From assembly GCA_030068145.1 (NCBI GenBank), contig JAPJBO010000469.1, forward strand, positions 1-64,000: DNA of 64,000 bases. Reading direction: 5' to 3'. The position numbers and the translations under genes are program-made. Position 1 is the stretch's first letter. Each line of letters begins with the position of its first letter. The stretch comes from Diplonema papillatum (lineage: Eukaryota > Euglenozoa > Diplonemea > Diplonemida > Diplonemidae). The notes under the pieces are model-generated. The model was given only the letters and a program-made list of their open reading frames with translations. It had not been told where the DNA came from and ran no database searches. Positions 43,577 through 52,646 of the stretch are shown one piece after another.

Positions 43577-46500
43577 TTATCGGATGACGTCGTCACCTGC
43601 CATTGCGTCGTCAAGGTCGAGCATTTGTGGAGCTAGCGGGGTTTGGCTTTCTTGCGATTCCAGAGACTGAGTCGGCGAGTACGAGGGCGGGCACGTGTGT
43701 CCGTTTTTCACTTTCGAGGGCATTGGTGTGCCCGTGGTCCCCGGTCGTTTCTGAGAGCTGCTTGCCCTCGGTACCTTCTTCTTCCTTCGATGCACCCCTG
43801 AGTCGGGGGTGGTCGCCTTCGTCTTCTTCCGCTTGCGGCCGGCGATCGGGCCTTCCTTCGGGGTGCCTAGCACCCTTTTCTTCAGCGCTGGTCGTTCGCT
43901 GGTTCCTGGCGTTGGTGGCGGCCTTTTGGTCGCCCGTCCGGTCGTCGCCGTCTCCTTTTTCGTTGCCGCGGGCGGCGCTTGCGCCGCTCGCTTTCCAACT
44001 GGCGTTCCCCGTTGTACGCCCACCTGGGTGGGTGAGGAGGGCCTCTTCTTCTTGTTGCGTCCGGGGGTTGACGGGACGTTCGGTTCGTTGGACTGGTGGT
44101 GGCCGCGGCGGCAACATGCCGCCGGTCGCCTCTGCGTCAGCGTAGGGAGCCTCTTGCACTCTTGGCAGGTTCCTCTGCCATGCGTGCGGCAGGCATGATG
44201 CCCGCTGCGGCAACACGCCGCCGCCGTCTTGCACTCGCCGCACTTCGTCGTGCTGTGCTCTGCGCACACCGCGATCGGCTGCCCATCGTTCGCGTGGTGA
44301 TGGTGCCGGCAGCACATCTCTACCGTGGGCACGTCCCTTCGGACGAGTGCTCTGCACGCCTCACACTTCCCTTTGTGATGGGTCGCGCACGTGACGAGTG
44401 CCTTCTCTATATCGACACCCGGCATATGCACGGGGTCTGGGTGCAGTTGTGGTGGGGCAGGCAGGGCCCACCTCGCCGCTCTCCCGATCGTCCAGTCAGG
44501 GTACGCCGGGCACTGCGTCCCTACATCGCTTCCTTTCACTTGTTCCTCAAGTATCGTCCCCGTGTGTGCCTCGCGAAAGCGTGGCCTGGGCCGTACACCC
44601 GATATCCCCGAGATGCCCATGAACGACAGCGACGTCGTCGGGCACACCCTCTCCCCTCTCATGCAGCTTCCCAGCCCTTGCTGTGCCGCCAGCTTGTCCA
44701 ACGCGCTCATCATGCAGCGCAGGACGTTTCCCCGTTCTCTCACCCCCTTCGGCGCATTCCCGTGCAGCGGCATGCTGAGGCCCGAGAAGAGTTCAAAGTC
44801 GATCGCAAGCTCTAGCATTGACGCCTGCCCGCTCTCGGTCCACTGCATGTCAGACAGCCACGCTACCAACGCATAAAACGTCGGTAGTCCCCAGGTCTTG
44901 TTTCGCTCCCACGTCCATGCCGGGGCAATCCGCGCAAAGGGGTGGTCAAATTTCTCGGCAGGCATCGCATCCGCTCTCGACCAGGGGGTCGTGGGGTTCC
45001 TGGCTACCCAGCCACGTGCTTCGAGCCCTGCACGTTCCGTAAGGATTTCAGCCATCATCTCCTGGAGCCGCCTCGATAAGTGGGCGTTCCCCGGTACAAC
45101 CACACCATGTTCCAGCGTGCATCGGGGCCACTCGGTTCGGTTGGCCGCCATCAGCCCGGCGTGTGCTTCCCGCCGGCGAATGTGTGAGTATGCGTCGCAG
45201 TCCCAGTAGATATGCTGTTCGTTCTCCGTCACGCCGCTCCCACAGTGCTTGCAGCTGGGCGCCTGCGGCTCAGCTCCAGCCTGCCTCATCCGCGACGTGA
45301 ACTCCGCCGTGTTCACACCCCCCGCAATCGCAACTCGAATTAGCTTCGCCGTGTGCGCGGAACATTCCCTCGTCTTCCAGAACGCATTCGTGCGCTCCAA
45401 GTCGGCTCTTTCCAGCCCCTGATATCCTGGCCTTCTCGCCATCAGTCGGGCCCACGTCCTCGTTCTCAGGTCCGCCCTCACTTCGTGCCCCCTCTTCGAG
45501 GGCGACGAGGCCAGCGGGTCGAACACTGCACCATTCCGTCGTAGCGTGCGAGATAGGGGCCCAGGCTCCCATATGTGTCCACACTCCTCCATGCTCCTCA
45601 TCGCCAGCCCGACTGGGCCGAGGGGTTGGTCCCCCTCGGCGTACCGCCCCCGGATACTCTCCATCAGAGGTAGCAGTCGCGGCAGCCTCTCGCACGCCGC
45701 GTAGAACGCCGTCGTCACCCGGTACGCTAAACACGTACCGGGGTCCGTCAGGTGGCCCTTCTCCTGGAAGTTCAGGACCATTTCTCTCGCGCGCTTCGGG
45801 TTTGCTCCACCCCAGATCAGACCCATCACCGACGTCGTCAACCGCTTCATCGCCACCTTTGACACCGGCGCGAAGGAGCAGCCCGATAGCGCTGCCGGCA
45901 ACACATTCGACTGCACAATACGGACCCGCTTTTCGTACCGGAATGGCGCGTGGCGGAGGCCCTCCGCTAGGGCCGCCGCCCTCTCTACCCTCTTAGAGTC
46001 GGACCTCTCCTTTCTGTTCTTCGCCGTTGAGACTAGGGCCCCCAGACACGTGACGGACTTGCTAAATCGCAGCAGCGCATTTCCGCTTCGGAGTCTGAGC
46101 GTCGACTGGTGCCTCTGCCTCGTCGAGAATGCGATGGTCTTCTCGAGGTTTAGCTGCATTCCGGTGAGTGTGCAGAACTCGTCAACAATGTCGACTCCCT
46201 TTTGCAGTGCGGCCTCCGACAGCCTGGACAGTAGTGTGGCATCATCCGCGTACGACTTAGGACTCACACCCTCAGCTTCTTTTTTGACCGCTTTCATCAC
46301 TACCGACAGCAGGGCATTGATGAGTATGACGGACACAGGGCACCCTTGAAGGATACCGTTGGTCACACTAAACTCCCTGCCCACCCCTAGCGGCAACTTG
46401 AAGCGTCTTGCGAGCAGACTGTAAATCGCCCTCAGCGGCTTGAGAACCCGACCGTGCAGTCCTAAGTCCTCAGCCAGGCGTAGCACTACCTCTCGCGGGA

Positions 46501-48886
46501 CCATGTCGAAACACTTCCGGAAGTCCAGCGCCACTCCGTAGAGCGGCTCTCCGTCCAGCAAGGCGTCCTCCACCTCGAGCCCTATCTCCATCAAGACGTC
46601 CTCGATCCGGTGGCCCGGCCGAAAGCCTTTCTGTCCTTCTTCGATCCACCCCTCCTGCCACAGGACAATGTCCGCAAGCCTGCGGCAGGCCCACAAGCGG
46701 TACACGGCGGACGTGACGGTTATCGGCCTCGTGTGCAGCGGGTCTTGGCTCTCATCTTTCGGCACCATCGACACCAGCGCAGTTGTCATGCTTGCCGGCC
46801 AGTCCCCAGTCGCTTCGACCAGGTTCATGACGTCTGCAAGTGCATTCAGCAGGGGGAGCGGCAACTCCCGCAGTTCAGCCATGCGCCAGCCATCCACCCC
46901 TGACGCGCTTTTCTTCGGCTTCTTCCTCAGCAGAATTCGCAGCTCCTCCCCCGTGATTGTTCCGGCTTCCATCAAGTGTGGGCCGATGTGATCCTGGAAC
47001 CGATCCCGAAACGGCTCGTACTCCGGCTCTGGCCCGTCCTTGTACTTACGCAGGATAGGGTCCCACGCAGTGTTCAGCGCCTCGTCCATCTCGTCAACAT
47101 TTGCAGTCACTCCCGCCCCCGTTCGCAACACCCCCGACGGCTCAGCGCGTCCGGCGCAGATGGTTGTCAGACATCGTCTGCTCGCATCGGCCCTCTCGTT
47201 CAGCTTGTCTCGGTACTTCGTAAACCTGGCCGCCGATCCTTCCCTTCCGAGCCTACTCGTCTCTTCCCGCAATGCCGTGAGAAGCTGCTTCGCCTCCTCA
47301 TGATCCGGGAATCCTTCTGTCCCTTGGCCACCTTTCATGCACGCCTGTGCCAGCCGTCTGCTGTTCTGCCAGCAACGGGATACTTCATGCGGAACTGCCT
47401 CCGGCCCGCGTCGCTGCGCAAGGTAGCTGCAGATGCGTTCCATCCTGTGGATGGCCTTCCGGAGCCGTAGCTGTCTGCTGTTCGCCGCCCCCGACCCGTC
47501 GCTCGCAGTGCTTGCCGTGATACAGACTCTCTTAGGCGACGTCTTTATCCCCCGGCCGGTACTCCTTCCCCTTTCTTCCGCAGGGATTCCGAAGGCATCC
47601 TGCAAGTACTGCTCACTGACTCGTGACCACTCGAGCCAGGCCTCTTCCACTCGCTGTGCTGCCAGCCGTTCTGCGAAATCGGAGTTGGTCAGTCTCTGTA
47701 CGGCTTCCCTGTTAGCTTCTGTGTCCGAGAGGCCCCACTTGGGTCCCCCCTCGGTAGGGATTTCCCGCGGTACTTTAAATCGCCACACGATTTGGCGCAG
47801 CGCCGCAATGTCCAGGGTCATTGTCACGAGCCGGTGTCCCGGTACGTTCACCGCGGTGGTGACGCATTGACGGAAAGCTCCCGTCGTTATTCGGTTGAGG
47901 AGTATGCGGTCGATCCTCGTGCCTGTCGTCCGGGCGCTGGTAAAGGTCGGTGGTGGCGGTGTGTCACCGGTACGCGCATGGTGCAGTTCCGCTGCGTCGG
48001 ACCATCCGTTCCTTAGTGCCTTCCGCAGCACAGGGGACCGGTCTTCTTCCGTGTTCAGGTCACCCATCACCATTATGGGGACGTCACCGAGGCTATCTGC
48101 CGCTGCGAAGAGGATCTTCTCCAGCATGTCCTCACGCTCCTCGCTCTCCGCCCTCCCGTTTCCGGAAGGGCAGTAGACATTGAACACGTGCACGAACGTG
48201 TTGCCGGCCCCTGTTGCTACTACCGTATGGCTCACTCGGTCCGGGGACCGTATTGCTGCGTGCGAGAGCGCCGTCATCGTATCGTACGCAGGTATCGGTC
48301 TCAGTACTAGAGTGGAGAGCCCCCCGTTCGCGGCGTTCACCGTCGAGCGACTACCGGAGTTTCTACAGAGTCTTCCGGGAGGCGGCAGGCCCCAGTGGCA
48401 GCACCATTTCCGCAGGTATTCCTCCGCCTGCGCCCGTTTGCACGGAAGGAGTGTCACCTCCTGGCAGCAGAGAAGATCCGCTTCCACCGCGTCGGCCGCT
48501 GGGAGATATTGAAGTAAGCTAGTTACGTTCAACGTCGCGAACTTCATCTCCGTGCGGCCGGGGCCCGGGTTCTGTTCGATGTCTCCAGCGCTTAACAGCT
48601 GCTGTCTAGTAGTTTCCTTAATAGATATAAGAGTTCTTTGGCGATTACACAAGTCAGTACGTGGCGCGGGGCTGAACTGTTGCTGGGGGGGTGGGGAGGA
48701 CGCCTGAGGGCGGGGCGGGGGGGGCATGGGGGGAGTTTCTTGCGGGGTGTCCCGGCCTTGCAAACGTTGGGAGGCGGCCTCGCGCACGGCCCTGTAGGTG
48801 AGCGAGACCCGGTCGCGTGCGACATCATCGGGACGAATCCCGTGTGTCCACAGGCTCCTGGCCTCGCCTTCCATCCTGTTTAGCAT
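43577..48886 (-). CDS. LINE polyprotein: 2A peptide, AP-type endonuclease, reverse transcriptase, zinc modules
   Basis: 1,769 codons without a stop. Met1 lies in the flanking repeat; Met5 (48874) is the first ATG inside the element. A Pro/Gln-rich N-terminus ends in a 2A-like motif GDIEQNPGP (residues 101-109). Endonuclease: MKFATLNVTSLL, CCQEV (E143), NVYCP, MGDLNTEE (D276), GTRIDRILLN and GHRLV (H351). RT: VSMVPKDESQDP, GFRPGH, ALDFRKCFD (D788), NGILQGCPVS and SYADDATLL (YADD 879-882). A long C-terminal region has CKHCGSG...HIYWDCD (CCHC-like) and, at 1500-1597, three Cys/His modules, then a very basic tail (KKKRPSSP, GRKRKKTK). The layout matches the kinetoplastid L1Tc/ingi type. The intact frame suggests recent activity. 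Confidence 0.9.
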   Translation of the reverse strand: MLNRMEGEARSLWTHGIRPDDVARDRVSLTYRAVREAASQRLQGRDTPQETPPMPPPPRPQASSPPPQQQFSPAPRTDLCNRQRTLISIKETTRQQLLSAGDIEQNPGPGRTEMKFATLNVTSLLQYLPAADAVEADLLCCQEVTLLPCKRAQAEEYLRKWCCHWGLPPPGRLCRNSGSRSTVNAANGGLSTLVLRPIPAYDTMTALSHAAIRSPDRVSHTVVATGAGNTFVHVFNVYCPSGNGRAESEEREDMLEKILFAAADSLGDVPIMVMGDLNTEEDRSPVLRKALRNGWSDAAELHHARTGDTPPPPTFTSARTTGTRIDRILLNRITTGAFRQCVTTAVNVPGHRLVTMTLDIAALRQIVWRFKVPREIPTEGGPKWGLSDTEANREAVQRLTNSDFAERLAAQRVEEAWLEWSRVSEQYLQDAFGIPAEERGRSTGRGIKTSPKRVCITASTASDGSGAANSRQLRLRKAIHRMERICSYLAQRRGPEAVPHEVSRCWQNSRRLAQACMKGGQGTEGFPDHEEAKQLLTALREETSRLGREGSAARFTKYRDKLNERADASRRCLTTICAGRAEPSGVLRTGAGVTANVDEMDEALNTAWDPILRKYKDGPEPEYEPFRDRFQDHIGPHLMEAGTITGEELRILLRKKPKKSASGVDGWRMAELRELPLPLLNALADVMNLVEATGDWPASMTTALVSMVPKDESQDPLHTRPITVTSAVYRLWACRRLADIVLWQEGWIEEGQKGFRPGHRIEDVLMEIGLEVEDALLDGEPLYGVALDFRKCFDMVPREVVLRLAEDLGLHGRVLKPLRAIYSLLARRFKLPLGVGREFSVTNGILQGCPVSVILINALLSVVMKAVKKEAEGVSPKSYADDATLLSRLSEAALQKGVDIVDEFCTLTGMQLNLEKTIAFSTRQRHQSTLRLRSGNALLRFSKSVTCLGALVSTAKNRKERSDSKRVERAAALAEGLRHAPFRYEKRVRIVQSNVLPAALSGCSFAPVSKVAMKRLTTSVMGLIWGGANPKRAREMVLNFQEKGHLTDPGTCLAYRVTTAFYAACERLPRLLPLMESIRGRYAEGDQPLGPVGLAMRSMEECGHIWEPGPLSRTLRRNGAVFDPLASSPSKRGHEVRADLRTRTWARLMARRPGYQGLERADLERTNAFWKTRECSAHTAKLIRVAIAGGVNTAEFTSRMRQAGAEPQAPSCKHCGSGVTENEQHIYWDCDAYSHIRRREAHAGLMAANRTEWPRCTLEHGVVVPGNAHLSRRLQEMMAEILTERAGLEARGWVARNPTTPWSRADAMPAEKFDHPFARIAPAWTWERNKTWGLPTFYALVAWLSDMQWTESGQASMLELAIDFELFSGLSMPLHGNAPKGVRERGNVLRCMMSALDKLAAQQGLGSCMRGERVCPTTSLSFMGISGISGVRPRPRFREAHTGTILEEQVKGSDVGTQCPAYPDWTIGRAARWALPAPPQLHPDPVHMPGVDIEKALVTCATHHKGKCEACRALVRRDVPTVEMCCRHHHHANDGQPIAVCAEHSTTKCGECKTAAACCRSGHHACRTHGRGTCQECKRLPTLTQRRPAACCRRGHHQSNEPNVPSTPGRNKKKRPSSPTQVGVQRGTPVGKRAAQAPPAATKKETATTGRATKRPPPTPGTSERPALKKRVLGTPKEGPIAGRKRKKTKATTPDSGVHRRKKKVPRASSSQKRPGTTGTPMPSKVKNGHTCPPSYSPTQSLESQESQTPLAPQMLDLDDAMAGDDVIR
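48560..48586 (-). other. 2A-like ribosome-skipping motif in the LINE
   Basis: Encodes GDIEQNPGP, which fits D(V/I)ExNPGP. It would separate a ~108-residue leader from the endonuclease-RT protein, which would start with Pro just before the conserved MKFATLN. Confidence 0.8.
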
Positions 48887-49023
48887 TGAGTTCTTTTAAG
48901 TACATGAACCACATGGATTAGCATGCACTGCCTTGACGTTATGTTTGTTTAGCAGCGGCTGCCAAACATCCCGTGGCACCGCGCAAGGTGGTAAAACGCT
49001 CGTTTGTTTTCTTTTCGAATGCT

Positions 49024-49131
49024 TTTGATGGGGAACAAATCAGATTGTGTTTGTATTTTGTGTTTTCCCCTCTACCTCTAAAGTTCCTCCCTTCCATTCG
49101 GAGTCAAAGCAGCTACGTCGAGTATTTTCCC
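49024..49131 (-). mobile_element. family A element, 5' part, minus strand
   Basis: GGAACAAATCAGATTGTGTT, CCTCCCTTCCATTCGGAGTC, CGTCGAGTATTTTCCC. It lies directly past the 3' end of the acidic exon. Confidence 0.65.
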
Positions 49132-49154
49132 TTCTCATCCTCTACCGGGGTAGC

Positions 49155-49682
49155 TCAGCGACAACCGTCTGGCGAGACAGCGTCCAAAGTTGAAGGGAAA
49201 GAGCGGCCAGACCTGTATGACTTGAAGTGCCTCGCCTGGCCTCCCCCGAGCACAGCGGCCGGGACTGCCTGGAAGATCTGCGTGTCGGTGCCCCGGTGCA
49301 GCGGCACGCTGGCGAGGGTCGACTGCTTGTGGAGGATCTCCCAGTCGAACGAGAAGAGCCGCCGGCTGCTGGCGTCGAGCGCCTTCTTGCCCTTCGCCCG
49401 GGCGGCCGGTTTTTTGGCTTTCTTCGGCTCCGCGAAGGTGGGCTTGCCCGCCGCCGGGGTGCCCGAGTGGCAGCTGCCGGAGGCGCCGAGCATCTTCTCC
49501 TTGTCGGCGGTGGAGCGGAAGGTGGGCAGCGTCGTCTCGTCTTCGAGCCAGTCGTCCGACTCGTCGTCGTCGTCGTCGTCCTCCTTGAACGCGGAAAGCA
49601 TCGTGTTGTTGTTCGGGCTCAGCACGTCCCGCTGGCTCGACGAACGCACTGACTGACTCAGCGCCGCACGTTTCGAGGCGTT
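49155..49682 (-). CDS. acidic/Lys-rich last exon of the F5/8C-like gene
   Basis: AACTCTAAACACAG precedes NASKRAALSQSVRSSSQRDV, then LSPNNNTMLSAFKEDDDDDD, ESDDWLEDETTLPTFRSTAD, a Lys/Ala stretch (KPTFAEPKKAKKPAARAKGK) and a C-terminal part (SFDWEILHKQSTLASVPLHR) to a TGA. It starts in phase 0, the same phase in which the 52647 exon ends, so the two can join in frame across a ~3-kb intron. There is no in-frame ATG until NNNTM, which agrees with an internal start of the exon. No known domain; probably disordered and nuclear or cytosolic. A copy of its first ~240 nt is at 50339-50578. Confidence 0.55.
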   Translation of the reverse strand, partial: NASKRAALSQSVRSSSQRDVLSPNNNTMLSAFKEDDDDDDESDDWLEDETTLPTFRSTADKEKMLGASGSCHSGTPAAGKPTFAEPKKAKKPAARAKGKKALDASSRRLFSFDWEILHKQSTLASVPLHRGTDTQIFQAVPAAVLGGGQARHFKSYRSGRSFPSTLDAVSPDGCR

Positions 49683-49689
49683 CTGTGTT

Positions 49690-50332
49690 TAGAGTTAAAG
49701 TTGACTAGTTGTTAGAGTTAAAGTTGAGTTAAAGTTGTTAGACTAAGTTTGTTAGAGTTAAAGTTGACTAGTTGTTAGAGTTAAAGTTGACTAGTTGTTA
49801 GAGTTAAAGTTGAGTTAAGTTGTTAGACTAAGGTTGTTAGAGTTAAAGTTGAGTTAAGTTGTTAGACTAAGGTTGTTAGAGTTAAAGTTGACTAGTTGTT
49901 AGAGTTAAAGTTGACTAGTTGTTAGAGTTAAAGTTGAGTTAAGTTGTTAGACTAAGGTTGTTAGAGTTAAAGTTGACTAGTTGTTAGAGTTAAAGTTGAC
50001 TAGTTGTTAGAGTTAAAGTTGAGTTAAGTTGTTAGACTAAGGTTGTTAGAGTTAAAGTTGACTAGTTGTTAGAGTTAAAGTTGACTAGTTGTTAGAGTTA
50101 AAGTTGAGTTAAGTTGTTAGACTAAGGTTGTTAGAGTTAAAGTTGACTAGTTGTTAGAGTTAAAGTTGAGTTAAGTTGTTAGACTAAGGTTGTTAGAGTT
50201 AAAGTTGACTAGTTGTTAGAGTTAAAGTTGAGTTAAGTTGTTAGACTAAGGTTGTTAGAGTTAAAGTTGACTAGTTGTTAGAGTTAAAGTTGAGTTAAGT
50301 TGTTAGACTAAGGTTGTTAGAGTTAAAGTTCA
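49690..50332. repeat. GTTAGAGTTAAAGTTG minisatellite, left block
   Basis: Units built from GTTAGAGTTAAAGTTGACTAG and GAGTTAAGTTGTTAGACTAAG in variable order. The array begins within a few bases of the acceptor of the acidic exon. Confidence 0.85.
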
Positions 50333-50338
50333 TAACGG

Positions 50339-50578
50339 CTTGACCGCCGCCGGGGTGCCTGAGTGGCAGCTGCCGGAGGCGCCGAGCATCTTCTCCTTGT
50401 CGGCGGTGGAGCGGAAGGTGGGCAGCGTCGTCTCGTCTTCGAGCCAGTCGTCCGACTCGTCGTCGTCGTCGTCGTCCTCCTTGAACGCGGAAAGCATCGT
50501 GTTGTTGTTCGGGCTCAGCACGTCCCGCTGGCTCGACGAACGCACTGACTGACTCAGCGCCGCACGTTTCGAGGCGTT
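50339..50578 (-). pseudogene. truncated copy of the acidic exon inside the intron
   Basis: Has the same acceptor (AAACACAG) and encodes the same residues through SGSCHSGTPAA, then VKPL and a stop in the adjoining minisatellite. It is almost identical to 49440-49682. A single change turns GCGGGCAAG into GCGGTCAAG at its end, which creates a weak donor-like GT. It could be a dead echo or an alternative exon. Confidence 0.65.
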
Positions 50579-50585
50579 CTGTGTT

Positions 50586-51460
50586 TAGAGTTAAAGTTGA
50601 CTAGTTGTTAGAGTTAAAGTTGTTAGACTAAGGTTGTTAGAGTTAAAGTTGTTAGACTAGTCGTTAGAGTTAAAGTTGTTAGACTAGTCGTTAGAGTTAA
50701 CGTTGTTAGACTAGTCGTTAGAGTTAAAGTTGTTAGACTAGTCGTTAGAGTTAAAGTTGTTAGACTAGTCGTTAGAGTTAAAGTTGTTAGACTAGTCGTT
50801 AGAGTTAAAGTTGTTAGACTAGTCGTTAGAGTTAAAGTTGTTAGACTAGTCGTTAGAGTTAAAGTTGTTAGACTAGTCGTTAGAGTTAAAGTTGTTAGAC
50901 TAGTCGTTAGAGTTAAAGTTGTTAGACTAGTCGTTAGAGTTAAAGTTGTTAGACTAGTCGTTAGAGTTAAAGTTGTTAGACTAGTCGTTAGAGTTAAAGT
51001 TGTTAGACTAGTCGTTAGAGTTAAAGTTGTTAGACTAGTCGTTAGAGTTAAAGTTGTTAGACTAGTCGTTAGAGTTAAAGTTGTGAGTTAAAGTTGTTAG
51101 ACTAGTCGTTGGAGTTAAAGTTGTTAGACTAGTCGTTAGAGTTAAAGTTGTGAGTTAAAGTTGTTAGACTAAGGTTGTTAGAGTTAAAGTTCGTAGCGTT
51201 AAAGTTGTTAGACTGTTGTTAGATCTGAAGTTGATAGAGTTAAAGTTGTTAGACTAGTCGTTAGAGTTAAAGTTGTGAGTTAAAGTTGTTAGACTAGTCG
51301 TTAGAGTTAAAGTTGTTAGACTAGTCGTTAGAGTTAAAGTTGTGAGTTAAAGTTGTTAGACTAAGGTTGTTAGAGTTAAAGTTCATAGCGTTAAAGTTGT
51401 TAGACTGTTGTTAGATCTGAAGTTGATAGAGTTAAAGTTGTTAGAGCTACGGTTGGTGTT
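50586..51460. repeat. 27-bp minisatellite, right block
   Basis: Regular 27-bp units (AGACTAGTCGTTAGAGTTAA at 50654, 50681 ...), breaking down near 51190-51450 where GATCTGAAGTTGATAGAG occurs twice. Confidence 0.9.
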
Positions 51461-51518
51461 GGAGTCACAGTGAAGGCTCACTTGAACGGGAGACTGTCGG
51501 CAACAATAACGATACATT

Positions 51519-52245
51519 TCTAACGCTGCGTGGTTCTGAAAAAGCGGCGGTAGTCTCGGGTGTGCATTGTGTACTGATGGTTGGTTGTTTCGCCTTTCCC
51601 CGGAGTAAAAAGCGCACTTGAAAATTTGGGGTTTTAGAATCGGGTGACTTCTCGGCCCTTAAACGCTGCGTGGTTCCGAAAAAGCGGCGGTAGTCTCGGG
51701 TGTGCATTGTGTACTGATGGTTGGTTGTTTCGCCTTTCCCCGGAGTAAAAAGTGCACTTGAAAATTTGGGGTTTTAGAATCGGGTGACTTCACGGCCCTT
51801 AAACGCTGCGTGGTTCTGAAAAAGCGGCGGTAGTCTCGGGTGTGCATTGTGTACTGATGGTTGGTTGTTTCGCCTTTCCCCGGAGTAAAAAGCGCACTTG
51901 AAAATTTGGGGTTTTAGAATCGGGTGACTTCTCGGCCCTTAAACGCTGCGTGGTTCCGAAAAAGCGGCGGTAGTCTCGGGTGTGCATTGTGTACTGATGG
52001 TTGGTTGTTTCGCCTTTCCCCGGAGTAAAAAGTGCACTTGAAAATTTGGGGTTTTAGAATCGGGTGACTTCACGGCCCTTAAACGCTGCGTGGTTCTGGA
52101 AAAGCGGCGGTAGTCTCGGGTGTGCATTGTGTACTGATGGTTGGTTGTTTCGCCTTTCCCCGGAGTAAAAAGCGCACTTGAAAATTTGGGGTTTTAGAAT
52201 CGGGTGACTTCACGGCCCTTAAACGCTGCGTGGTTCCCGGAAAAG
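51519..52245. repeat. 140-bp satellite with alternating unit types
   Basis: Five complete units start at about 51521, 51661, 51801, 51941 and 52081, and a sixth begins at 52221. Types alternate: TGGTTCTGAAAA with AAGCGCACTT, and TGGTTCCGAAAA with AAGTGCACTT. This gives a 280-bp higher-order repeat. All of it lies inside the proposed intron. Confidence 0.85.
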
Positions 52246-52313
52246 GCGGTGGGACTACACGTGGGATAGAGTGTCGGATGACCACTCTTGCTGCTGCTCT
52301 TGCTGGGTCCTTT

Positions 52314-52575
52314 TTTGTTGAACGCTTACGCCCGCCAGTGAGTCAAAAAATTTCCACCAGTTGAAACCGCGGAAGGAAACCCGCAGTGGTCAAAAGATTT
52401 CCACTTTGAGACTGCGGAAGGAAATTTTTAGCCACATGCAATGTGTGAGGAAACTGAACCGCACAAGTAGGACCTTCTGATCATGATTATTTGCCAAATT
52501 TGCTGATGATCTATCGCAACTGGCAGTCTCTACATTCAGGTACCAGGACGGAACTATAAGCATTTCCTGCTTATA
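52314..52575 (+). mobile_element. family B fragments
   Basis: TTGAACGCTTACGCCCGCCA at 52317 and CTATCGCAACTGGCAGTCTC at 52511, ending CTGCTTATACAAAAC. They are separated by unrelated sequence with an imperfect repeat (AAAGATTTCCAC/AAAATTTCCAC). Confidence 0.55.
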
Positions 52576-52646
52576 CAAAACAAAACCCGATCGATGGCAG
52601 CGTACTATCCTCACCCCCGTTTGTAGATGAAACAAATTCCGCATAC

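Larger units (their letters stand above)
43511..48937 (-). mobile_element. non-LTR retrotransposon (LINE) with ~59-bp flanking direct repeats
   Basis: A 59-bp direct repeat (GTTTAGCATTGAGTTCTTTT ... GCACTGCCTTGA) lies at 43511-43569 and 48878-48936 with two mismatches; it is probably the target-site duplication. Only about 8 nt separate the stop codon from the 3' repeat and 0-3 nt separate the start from the 5' repeat. There is no poly-A or other tail. The element is on the minus strand. Confidence 0.8.
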
